Below are positions 17,471 through 24,879 of a DNA stretch of 64,000 nt, piece after piece. This stretch comes from Cyanobium sp. CACIAM 14 (GTDB lineage Bacteria > Cyanobacteriota > Cyanobacteriia > PCC-6307 > Cyanobiaceae). Where the stretch lies: assembly GCA_000708525.1 (NCBI GenBank), contig JMRP01000011.1, forward strand, positions 1 to 64,000, given 5' to 3'. The stretch's first letter is position 1. Every line of letters starts with the position of its first letter. The notes beneath the pieces are model-generated. The model had not been told where the DNA came from. It made no database searches and worked only from the letters and a program-made list of their open reading frames with translations. Made by a program: the position numbers and the translations under genes.

Positions 17471-18102
17471 TTATCGGGCTGGGGGGTCATCCGCAGGTAG
17501 GGACGGATTTCTGTGACACCCTTGGGGAACTTCTCGCGGGCTTCTTCGGTGGGGATGGAGGGCACCACCACGCAGTCCCCGCCCTGCTGCCAGTTCACCG
17601 GGGTCGCCACCTGGTAGTTGTCGGTGAGCTGCAGGGAATCGATCACTCGCAGGATCTCATCGAAATTGCGGCCCGTGCTGGCGGGATAGGTGATCTGCAG
17701 ACGCAGCTTCTTGTTGGGGTCGATGATGAACACCGAGCGCACCGTGAGGTTGCTGAGGGCATTGGGGTGAATCATGCCGTAGAGGCTGCTCACCTTCTTG
17801 TCGCTGTCCGCCAGGATCGGGTAGTCGACGGTCGTGTTCTGGGTCTCGTTGATGTCGCCGATCCAGCCCTTGTGGCTCTCGGCGGAATCGACGCTCAGGG
17901 CGATTGTCTTGACATTGCGTTTCTCCCATTCGGGGCGCAGCCTGGACACCTCGCCCAGCTCCGTGGTGCAGACGGGTGTGTAATCGGCGGGGTGGGAGAA
18001 GAGCACCACCCAGCTGTCGGCGGCGAAGTCGTAGAGGTTGATCGGGCCGAGCTGGGACTCCTGGGTGAAATCAGGAACGGTGTCGCCGAGTTGCAGGGTC
18101 AT
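17467..18102 (-). CDS. 1-Cys peroxiredoxin
   Basis: Prx6-type peroxiredoxin of 211 residues that reduces peroxides through a single peroxidatic cysteine, Cys45 in the motif PADYTPVCTTELG. The C-terminal dimerisation region (VNWQQGGDCVVVPSI, then FPKGVTEIRPYLR) is typical of the 1-Cys class. It lies six bases downstream of hflX and overlaps ktrB by four bases, so it is embedded in the same transcript, with no obvious functional link to potassium uptake. Confidence 0.93.
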   Translation of the reverse strand: MTLQLGDTVPDFTQESQLGPINLYDFAADSWVVLFSHPADYTPVCTTELGEVSRLRPEWEKRNVKTIALSVDSAESHKGWIGDINETQNTTVDYPILADSDKKVSSLYGMIHPNALSNLTVRSVFIIDPNKKLRLQITYPASTGRNFDEILRVIDSLQLTDNYQVATPVNWQQGGDCVVVPSIPTEEAREKFPKGVTEIRPYLRMTPQPDK

Positions 18103-18108
18103 GGATGG

Positions 18109-19833
18109 TCAATTGGCGCCGCCAGATGCTCGCACAGGAGCCGGACGACGGTGTGGCTCAGGCTTCATCTCCGGGGCCGTGACGGGGGCCGTGACAGGGG
18201 GCGTGATGGGGGGCCAGTCCTGGAGCTCCCGGCGCAGATGCTGGAGGCCCAGGCCGGCCGTGGCCGAGACGAACAGCATGGCCGGCTCCAGCGCCCGGGC
18301 CCGTTCCAGTTCCCCGGCGGGACAGCGGTCGATCTGGTTACCGACGACCCGCCGGGGGATGGTCGCCTCCAGCGAATCGAGGATGGCGTTCACCGTGGCC
18401 AGCTGCTCCGGCCAGGCCGGATCCGCCAGGTCGACCACGATCAGGAGTCCGTCGGCGTCCAGCGCCTCCTCGAAGGTGGAGCGGAACGCCTCCATGAGCT
18501 GGGGGGGCAGGTCACGGATGAAGCCCACCGTGTCGGTGACCAGTAGGGACTGGTCGCCACTGTCGATCCTGCGGGTGGTGGGATCGAGGGTGGCGAACAG
18601 CTGGTTCTCGGCCAGCACCGCCGTGCTGCCACGGGCGCCGGTGAGGGCATTCAGCAGGGAGCTCTTGCCGGCGTTGGTGTAGCCCACCAGCGCCAGCCGG
18701 GGCAGGCTCCGGCGCCCCTGGCGCAGGCGGGCCCGGTGATCCCCCAGGCGCCGCACCTCCCGCTGCAGCCGCTCGATGCGACGGGCGATGGCACGCCGGT
18801 CCTTCTCCAGCTGGGTTTCTCCCGGTCCCCGGGTGCCGATGCCGCCCCCCTGCCGCGACAGGGTCAGGCCGCGGCCCGTGAGCCGCGGCAGGCGGTAGCG
18901 CAGCTGGGCCAGTTCCACCTGCAGCCGTCCGGCGCCGCTGGCGGCCCGCTGGGCGAAGATGTCGAGGATCAGTTCGCTGCGGTCGCTCACCGGCAGATCC
19001 AGCAGCCGCTCCAGGTCGCGGGCCTGCGCGGGGGTGAGTTCCCGGTCGGCCACCACCTGGCTCGCGCCGAGGCGGCGGGACTCCAGGGCCGCTTCTCCCA
19101 GCTTCCCCTCCCCCCAGGGGCTCTGGCCGGCAGGACCATGGCGACGCTGCTCGATCCTTCCCACCGGCACGGCGCCGGCACTGCGCACCAGACCTTCCAG
19201 TTCGGCGATGCGGCGATCGTCCAGGGTCCGCTCACCGCTGGTCTGAACCAGCAGCAGCACCCGCTCGGGGCCATCCGGAGCCGCGGCCGTGGTCTCGGGG
19301 GCCGCCGGCCGATCCACCACCGCCGCTGGCTCACGGGCGCAGAGATCGGCCAGGTCCCCCTGCAGGGAACAATGCCAGGCGCTCCCGCCGCTGCTGGCCG
19401 GGGTGTGGAGCGCCGCGGGCCAGTGTCCGCCGGCATCGGCTTGCTGGCCGAAGCGCAACCAGAGCTCCGGCGCCAGATCCATTCCCACCACACCTTCCTG
19501 GGGCGATGGCTGCAGGTGGGGCTGCCGACCCGTGCCGGAGCAGGTGATCAGCCGCAGGTCGCTGCCCTGGCGCCGGGCCGGGCCGGGCAGCTTCTCCAGC
19601 AGGCGGGCCGCCTGATCCAGCGCTCCCACCCAGAGCAGCCGGCAGAGTCCACGACCGTCCACCACCAGGGTCAGGGGCAGCTGCAGGGCCCGGCCCTCGG
19701 TCGCCAGCCGCTGCAGGGTGAGCAGATCCGCCACAGCATCAACGGGGTGGCGACGGTGGCAGAGCCGTTCCAGGCGTCGCCGTTCCGCGGGCCGCAGCCC
19801 CGCCGTCCTGCCAGCCAGGACCCCCTGCCTCAA
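18109..19833 (-). CDS. hflX: GTPase HflX with TTG start
   Basis: Ribosome-associated GTPase that splits stalled ribosomes, 574 residues, longer than many HflX proteins because of a cyanobacterial-type N-terminal extension of about 170 residues. The HflX nucleotide-binding domain precedes the G domain with G1 GYTNAGKSSLLN (about residue 380), G3 DTVGFI and G4 NQID. The glycine-rich linker GIGTRGPGETQLE is intact. The frame continues upstream into the HAD gene, but the TTG at 19833 overlaps the HAD stop as TTGA, which I take as the coupled start. The tail contains a short VTAPVTAPE repeat. Confidence 0.9.
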   Translation of the reverse strand: MRQGVLAGRTAGLRPAERRRLERLCHRRHPVDAVADLLTLQRLATEGRALQLPLTLVVDGRGLCRLLWVGALDQAARLLEKLPGPARRQGSDLRLITCSGTGRQPHLQPSPQEGVVGMDLAPELWLRFGQQADAGGHWPAALHTPASSGGSAWHCSLQGDLADLCAREPAAVVDRPAAPETTAAAPDGPERVLLLVQTSGERTLDDRRIAELEGLVRSAGAVPVGRIEQRRHGPAGQSPWGEGKLGEAALESRRLGASQVVADRELTPAQARDLERLLDLPVSDRSELILDIFAQRAASGAGRLQVELAQLRYRLPRLTGRGLTLSRQGGGIGTRGPGETQLEKDRRAIARRIERLQREVRRLGDHRARLRQGRRSLPRLALVGYTNAGKSSLLNALTGARGSTAVLAENQLFATLDPTTRRIDSGDQSLLVTDTVGFIRDLPPQLMEAFRSTFEEALDADGLLIVVDLADPAWPEQLATVNAILDSLEATIPRRVVGNQIDRCPAGELERARALEPAMLFVSATAGLGLQHLRRELQDWPPITPPVTAPVTAPEMKPEPHRRPAPVRASGGAN

Positions 19834-20507
19834 GGCCGCCGCACCAGCAGGCAGCGGAGGCCCGCGGCCCTGGCTCCGGCCTCGTCTTCGGGGCTGTCGC
19901 CCACGTGCCACACCTGGGCAGCCGGCAGAGCGAGCGCCTCCAGGGCGGCCCGGAACGGCAGGGGGGATGGCTTGGCCGCACCGGCGCTGCTGGAGACCAC
20001 CACCCGCTCGAACAGGCCGGCCAGTCCCAGGCACTCCAGCAGGGGGTGCAGCCGCTGGTCGAAGTTGCTCACCACGGCAAGGCGGAGCCCCGCCCGGTGC
20101 CATCGGCGAAGCACGGCGGGCACGTCCGGATAGACATGCCACAGGTCGGGCTCGGCGAAGCGATCGAACAGGGCGTGATGCAGCGCGGTCAGCGCCCCAT
20201 CCGCCCCGGCCGGTTCCGCCCCGGCCGCCCTCAGCACGGCGTCGATGCGCTCCCCCCACCAGGCCCGCTCGGCTTCCAGCAGCCGTGTTCCTTCGAGACC
20301 AGGGAAGGCCAGGGGAGGGGCCGTTCGGAGCACCTCCGGGAAGGCCCGGTCGATGGCGTCGGCGCTGACGGCGATGCCATGGTCGGCGGCCAGGGCGGCA
20401 TAGGTGCGGCCGACCGAGCTGCGCAGGCCGATGAGCGTGCCCATCGCATCGAGCAGCAGGCCCCGGGGGCGCGGCCCGAACCGCGTCGGCGCTCCTTCCG
20501 GGATCAT
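19830..20507 (-). CDS. HAD-superfamily hydrolase, atypical motif I
   Basis: HAD subfamily IA protein, 225 residues. Motif I reads LLLDAMGTL, so the nucleophile Asp is present but the second Asp of DxDxT is replaced by Met. Motif II is VVSNFD, motif III lysine is in AAKPSPLPF and motif IV is HVGDSPEDE. The cap lies between motifs I and II. This pattern resembles HDHD3-like proteins. Without the second Asp the usual acid/base step is doubtful, so substrate and even activity are open. The gene overlaps both neighbours by four bases (ATGA upstream, TTGA downstream). Confidence 0.85.
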   Translation of the reverse strand: MIPEGAPTRFGPRPRGLLLDAMGTLIGLRSSVGRTYAALAADHGIAVSADAIDRAFPEVLRTAPPLAFPGLEGTRLLEAERAWWGERIDAVLRAAGAEPAGADGALTALHHALFDRFAEPDLWHVYPDVPAVLRRWHRAGLRLAVVSNFDQRLHPLLECLGLAGLFERVVVSSSAGAAKPSPLPFRAALEALALPAAQVWHVGDSPEDEAGARAAGLRCLLVRRP

Positions 20508-21718
20508 GGCTTCCAGTCGGCCAGCCAGCCCGCCGCCACCCGCAGCTGATGGGACCGACCGGGCAGGCGGCTGAGGTACGCCAGCCGTCGCAGCTGGTAG
20601 GCGGCAGGGCCCGCCAGTGTCAGCCCGGCGGTGGTGAGACTGGCTTCGCCGATGCCGAGGCTCAGCATCTCGCCCAGATCCCTCCAGCGGAAGGGTTCGA
20701 GGGGCTCACCCCTCAGCGAGCGGATCAGGTTGGAGGCGAGCACCGGTGCCTGCTGGAAGGCCACCTGCGCCGTGGAAGGACCGGCGGCGCCGAAGGCTTC
20801 GCCCGGGGCGGCCTGCGGATCGACCTGGGCCGCCAGATCTCCCGCCGCGAAGAGATGCCGGTGGCCGTGCAGCAGCAGATCGGCGCCACACAACAGGCGA
20901 CCGCGGCCGTCGCAGGCGGGGGCGGGGTCGATCCGGGGGGGACGGAACCCCAGGCCGGCGGTCCAGAGGACGGCGCGCACGGCGAGGGTTTCGCTGTGGA
21001 TGGCGGCGTCTCCGTCCGGATGGCCGTGGAGCGTGATCGCCCCGGCCTCCACCGAGGCCACCTGGGTACGGGTGCGCAGACGGACGTCACGACGCTGCAG
21101 AGCCAGGGACGCCTGCTCCCGGTTGAAGGCCCGGGCCTGGGGAAGCAGTTGGGGCCCCTGCTCGATCAGTTCGATCACGGCGCTGCCATCGGCCATGTCG
21201 GCGAGCTTGCAGGCCAGTTCCACGCCGGTCGGTCCGGCACCCACCACGGCGATGCGCTGCAGGGGCAGACGGTGGCGTTTCAGGTCCGCGATCAGCGACT
21301 GGATCCTCTCCACGTCGGCCAGGGTGCGGAACCCAAGGCTGTGACGATCGGCGCCGGGCACGGCGAAGGTGCTGCTCTCGGCGCCGGTGGCGATGACCAG
21401 GCGTCCGAAGGCGAGGGTGCGTCCGGCGCGTGTGTGGAGCTGCTGCTTTTCGGCGTCGATGCGGTCGACCCGGTCCTGCAGCCAGGCCAGTCCCCGCCCT
21501 GCCAGCAGGCTGTCGTAGCGGGGGGCGATCTCCCAGCTGCGCAGTTCGCCGCTGAGCAGTTCGTAGAGGAGCGGAAGGAAGACGAACCGGTCGTTCGGCT
21601 CGATCAGCAGCACGGGGGGGTGCTGCCGGCGTTCGGCCAGGGCGAGGGCGGTGTAGAGACCACCGAAGCCACCGCCGACGATGACGACGTTCTGGGCCGG
21701 TGCCGTGTCCCCTTGCAT
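20504..21718 (-). CDS. NDH-2-like NAD(P)H dehydrogenase
   Basis: FAD/NAD(P)-dependent oxidoreductase of 404 residues resembling type II NADH dehydrogenases of cyanobacteria (Ndb), which pass electrons from NAD(P)H to quinone without pumping protons. The N-terminal FAD dinucleotide fold is VVIVGGGFGGLYTALAL and the second, NAD(P) fold is AVVGAGPTGVELA; the FAD-binding second half has LFAAGDLAA. A C-terminal stretch (LRRLAYLSRLPGR) may be the membrane-associating part. It is the first gene of the leftward block and overlaps the HAD gene by four bases. Confidence 0.87.
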   Translation of the reverse strand: MQGDTAPAQNVVIVGGGFGGLYTALALAERRQHPPVLLIEPNDRFVFLPLLYELLSGELRSWEIAPRYDSLLAGRGLAWLQDRVDRIDAEKQQLHTRAGRTLAFGRLVIATGAESSTFAVPGADRHSLGFRTLADVERIQSLIADLKRHRLPLQRIAVVGAGPTGVELACKLADMADGSAVIELIEQGPQLLPQARAFNREQASLALQRRDVRLRTRTQVASVEAGAITLHGHPDGDAAIHSETLAVRAVLWTAGLGFRPPRIDPAPACDGRGRLLCGADLLLHGHRHLFAAGDLAAQVDPQAAPGEAFGAAGPSTAQVAFQQAPVLASNLIRSLRGEPLEPFRWRDLGEMLSLGIGEASLTTAGLTLAGPAAYQLRRLAYLSRLPGRSHQLRVAAGWLADWKP

Positions 21719-21763
21719 GGATGAACCCTAACCACCGGGTTTCCGAAGGGGGATGATGGGTGG

Positions 21764-22621
21764 ATGGTGACTTTCCCCCAGACAGCTCCCCCCAGCTCCC
21801 ACGGCAGCTCCCCAGGCGGCACCCGAGGCGGCTCCGATGCCCGGACGGCGAGCCTCGAAGCCTCTCCCCCTCGTCTGCCGAGGGACCGGCATGGAAACCC
21901 CATCGATCTGCCCGCCGCCCGTTCGGCCCTGGACCCGCTCGATGCCCGGGAGCGGCTGCGCTGGGCCCAGGAGACGTTCGCCGGTCACTTCGCGGTGACC
22001 ACCAGCTTCGGCATCCAGTCGGCGGTGATGCTCCACATGGTCAGCGAGCTCGCCCGCACCGGTGTGGGACCGACGATTCCCGTCCTCTGGGTCGACACGG
22101 GTTACCTTCCGCCCGAGACCTACCGCTACGCCGAGGACCTTCGCCAGCGGCTGCACCTCGATCTGCACGTGTTCCAGGCCGACCTGAGCCCAGCCCGGAT
22201 GGAGGCGCTGCACGGCCGGCTCTGGGAAACCGGTGACGCCGAGGACATGCGCATCTACAACCGCCTGCGCAAGGTGGAACCCCTCGACCGCGGCATGGAT
22301 CGGCTTGAGGTTCACTGCTGGGCCAGCGGTGTGCGTGCACACCAGACCGACCACAGGAGTGCCATGCAGTGCCTCGATCCCGTGCGGGAGCGCTGGTCCC
22401 TGCGGCCGCTGCTCAGCTGGAGCCGTCGAGACGTCTACTACTACATGCAGGAGCACGACCTGCCGCAGCACCCCTTGTTCGAGCAGGGGTACTCCACGGT
22501 GGGCGACTGGCACACCAGCGCCCCCGACGACGGCACCACCAGCGGGCGGGCCACTCGCTTCGGGGGGCTTCAGCAGGAGTGCGGCATCCATCTGCCGGGG
22601 CTGATGGGCGAGGGCATCTGA
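21764..22621 (+). CDS. cysH: Phosphoadenylyl-sulfate reductase
   Basis: Reduces PAPS to sulfite in assimilatory sulfate reduction. The 285-residue protein has the PP-loop-like TTSFGIQSAVMLH (about residue 85), WVDTGYLPPETY, the HCWASGVRAHQT loop and the catalytic C-terminal ECGIHL motif. The two CC pairs that bind an iron-sulfur cluster in APS-type reductases are absent, so it is the thioredoxin-dependent PAPS type. The first 45 residues before RHGNPIDLP are low in complexity and the real start could be later. Confidence 0.93.
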   Translation: MVTFPQTAPPSSHGSSPGGTRGGSDARTASLEASPPRLPRDRHGNPIDLPAARSALDPLDARERLRWAQETFAGHFAVTTSFGIQSAVMLHMVSELARTGVGPTIPVLWVDTGYLPPETYRYAEDLRQRLHLDLHVFQADLSPARMEALHGRLWETGDAEDMRIYNRLRKVEPLDRGMDRLEVHCWASGVRAHQTDHRSAMQCLDPVRERWSLRPLLSWSRRDVYYYMQEHDLPQHPLFEQGYSTVGDWHTSAPDDGTTSGRATRFGGLQQECGIHLPGLMGEGI

Positions 22622-22622
22622 G

Positions 22623-23414
22623 GTGTCCCGACGCCAGCTCCGCTGGCTGCTGATCGGCAACAGCCGCTGGCACTGGGCCGAGGTCGACCTCGAAACCCGT
22701 GGCATCCCGGGCGAACCCCGTCTGCGTTTCTGGCATGCGTCGCCTGAGCAGGAGCCGGTGGCCACCCCGATCGCCTGGGCTTCCGTGGGTCCGCTGCCGG
22801 CCTCGGCCGGGCTGCCGGTGGAGCGACGGCTGCAGCTGGCGGATGTGCCGCTGGCGGGAGCGCCGGCCTGGCTGGGTGTCGATCGGGCGCTGGCGGGGTG
22901 GTGGGCGGCCCGCCAACTGGGCCGGCCGGTCCTGGTGGCCGATGCCGGCACCGTGCTCAGCCTCACCCGGGTGGACGGCCGGGGCCGTTTCGCTGGCGGC
23001 CGGCTGATGGCCGGTGCCGCCCTGCAGCTGGCGGCCATGGGCGCCGGCACCGAGGCCCTGCCTGTGCTGGCGGGAGGGCTGGCGGCTGGGGAACAGGGGG
23101 AAGACTGGCCCCAGGCCACCGCCGACGCCATGCGGAGCGGTGTGGTTCAGGGGCTGGCGGCCGCGGTGCTGGAGGCCTCCCGGCAGGTCCGGGCCCTGGA
23201 GCCCGGCTGCCGGATCGTCCTCACCGGAGGGGATGGGGCGGCTCTGCTCCCGTGGCTGCGGAGTTCAGCCGAATTGGAGGCCGAGATCCTCTGTCACCGC
23301 CCCGACCTCTGCCTGGAGGCCCTGGTGGCCCTGCGGCCCGGGCCGTTCGGCGGCTTCAGGCCAGACCCAGGTCCTCGAGGATCTGATCGGCCATGGCCTC
23401 CGCCTTCACCTTGA
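22623..23414 (+). CDS. coaX: Type III pantothenate kinase
   Basis: CoaX catalyses the first step of coenzyme A synthesis. The 263-residue protein begins at GTG 22623, one base after the cysH stop. Visible elements are an N-terminal phosphate-site-like LLIGNSRWHWA, LGVDRALAGWWAA, VADAGTVLSLTRVD and GGRLMAGAALQLAAMGAGTEALP, then the C-terminal VLTGGDGAALL. The last 20 residues are Pro/Arg-rich and overlap the convergent bcp gene by 59 bases. The normal core seems complete before that overlap. Confidence 0.88.
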   Translation: MSRRQLRWLLIGNSRWHWAEVDLETRGIPGEPRLRFWHASPEQEPVATPIAWASVGPLPASAGLPVERRLQLADVPLAGAPAWLGVDRALAGWWAARQLGRPVLVADAGTVLSLTRVDGRGRFAGGRLMAGAALQLAAMGAGTEALPVLAGGLAAGEQGEDWPQATADAMRSGVVQGLAAAVLEASRQVRALEPGCRIVLTGGDGAALLPWLRSSAELEAEILCHRPDLCLEALVALRPGPFGGFRPDPGPRGSDRPWPPPSP

Positions 23415-23835
23415 GATAGATCCGCTCGAGCCGTCCCTCCGGATCGACCACGTAGGTGTGGCGCATCATTCCCATGTACTCCTTGCCCATGAATTTCTTG
23501 AGGCCGTAACTCGCGTAGGCCTGGGCCACCGGACAGGGCTCGGCGTCGGTGAGCAGGGTGAAGGGGAGGTCGTACTTGGTGATGAACTTGCCGTGGCTGG
23601 CGGCTCCGTCCTTGCTGATCCCCAGCACCTTGATGCCGTGTCTTTCGAAGGCGCTCCAGCGATCGCGGAAATTGCAGGCCTCCTTCGTGCAGCCGGGGGT
23701 GTCATCCTTTGGATAGAAATAGATCACCACCCGCTGGCCCCGGAGACCCGAGAGCGAGACCGGTTCTCCGTTCTGATCGGGAAGGGTGAACTCGGGAGCT
23801 GGATCTCCCACCTCGAGTGCCTTCTCGAGTGCCAT
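23356..23835 (-). CDS. bcp: Peroxiredoxin Q/Bcp
   Basis: Thiol peroxidase of the BCP/PrxQ class, 159 residues. The peroxidatic Cys49 and resolving Cys54 lie in DDTPGCTKEACNFRD, the atypical 2-Cys arrangement in one helix. FYPKDDTPGCT and the later MRHTYVVDPEG match the thioredoxin fold of the family. It is transcribed towards coaX, with overlapping 3' ends. Upstream 23836-24129 separates it from the divergent exported-protein gene. Confidence 0.95.
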   Translation of the reverse strand: MALEKALEVGDPAPEFTLPDQNGEPVSLSGLRGQRVVIYFYPKDDTPGCTKEACNFRDRWSAFERHGIKVLGISKDGAASHGKFITKYDLPFTLLTDAEPCPVAQAYASYGLKKFMGKEYMGMMRHTYVVDPEGRLERIYLKVKAEAMADQILEDLGLA

Positions 23836-24041
23836 GGTTGCTGCCCTGAAGCGTCTGGGAACATCGTTACCCTAGGCGGTATCCCCAGCCATGGCGGCCG
23901 AAGTGCCGCCGGCCTCCATGGCTGGTGTCCGCGCCCCGTTCGCAGGGGCCACCGGATGACGTCGCCTCCCGGCGGTGGGAGTTGCGTGCGGCAGGTGTGC
24001 AGCGGATGGAACGGGAAACCAGCGGGATTCTCAGGTTGGAC

Positions 24042-24059
24042 TTGTTGGAAGTACAACAA
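24042..24059. promoter_or_regulatory. Short dyad in the bcp / DUF1400 intergenic region
   Basis: TTGTTG and CAACAA form a perfect six-base inverted repeat with a six-base spacer in the 294-base region between two divergent genes. It could be an operator, but nothing ties it to a known regulator. The rest of 23836-24129 shows no RNA gene or convincing promoter. Confidence 0.25.
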
Positions 24060-24129
24060 AAATGAACGCTTCGTGGACCCGCTCCAATCGCATAGCTAAT
24101 TTCAGAGTGAAGTCAATCCAGCTTGTCCC

Positions 24130-24786
24130 GTGGTCACGCGTCTTCTGGCCGGTCTCCTCGTCGGAGCGGCCGTCTCCGCCATCGCGCTGCCTGCCTCCGC
24201 TGCCGAACGGCCCGTCCGCTGGAACACCGGTGGTGCCGTCTGGTCGACTCCCCAGAGCGCCTTCGACACCTTTCTGAGCTCCGGTGACATCACCGATCGA
24301 GGCCTCGAGGGTGGTCTGGCCCGCTCCGGTTGGACCTCGGCCGAGGTCAAGGACGGCATGAACAAGTCCTATTCGGTGAGTCTGATCGGCGTCTCCCGGT
24401 TCCTCTACTCCGATGCCGGTGTCAAGTTCCTCAAGAACGCGACCAACAGCTACTTCCCCTACTGGAGCATGAACACCTACGCCGTTCAGGCTCTGCGCTC
24501 GGCGATCATCGCCGACGCCAAGGATGGCTCCATCTCCTCGGCCGGCATCCTGAAGAACCTCCCAACCGATTTCCGCCTGGCGGATTTCTGCAACACCTAC
24601 ACCGGTGCCCAGAACATCTGCGCCGAGGGCCGTTGCCAGGCCGGGACCAACCAGTGCACCTCCCTGCTCTCCTGGTACGTGTTCCTGCCGGCCTGCATCC
24701 AGGCCAACCAGTTGGCCGATCCCGTGGCCCAGGTGCGGGAGACCACCCCTCCCCCGATGCAGCAGCCCGTCCGCGGCCTCTGGTGA
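24130..24786 (+). CDS. Exported DUF1400-like protein
   Basis: Protein of 218 residues started by GTG at 24130. A clear signal peptide (residues 1-25, cleavage probably after PASAA) is followed by a domain with FDTFLSSGDITDRGL and LRSAIIADAKDGSISSAGILKNLP, the pattern of DUF1400, often attached to alpha/beta hydrolases in cyanobacteria. No hydrolase domain follows. Instead a cysteine-containing tail (FCNTYTGAQNICAEGRCQ, then QCTSLL) ends in a proline-rich stretch. It is likely periplasmic. A strong terminator follows 29 bases after the stop. Confidence 0.75.
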   Translation: MVTRLLAGLLVGAAVSAIALPASAAERPVRWNTGGAVWSTPQSAFDTFLSSGDITDRGLEGGLARSGWTSAEVKDGMNKSYSVSLIGVSRFLYSDAGVKFLKNATNSYFPYWSMNTYAVQALRSAIIADAKDGSISSAGILKNLPTDFRLADFCNTYTGAQNICAEGRCQAGTNQCTSLLSWYVFLPACIQANQLADPVAQVRETTPPPMQQPVRGLW

Positions 24787-24814
24787 CGGCCCTGACCTCC
24801 TGACCAACCGCACT

Positions 24815-24846
24815 GGCCCCGGAACCCCCGGGGCCTTTTCATTTTC
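24815..24846 (+). terminator. Rho-independent terminator
   Basis: GGCCCCGG and CCGGGGCC form a perfect eight-base stem with a five-base loop (24815-24835), followed by TTTTCATTTTC. It ends the exported DUF1400-like gene. Confidence 0.85.
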
Positions 24847-24879
24847 GTTGGACTGACCGGAAGAGGGCTGACCGAAGCA

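Noticed and set aside
15302-17500. Plus-strand frame of 732 codons
   Set aside because: Antisense to ktrA and ktrB; low-complexity His/Asp/Gln composition and no domain.
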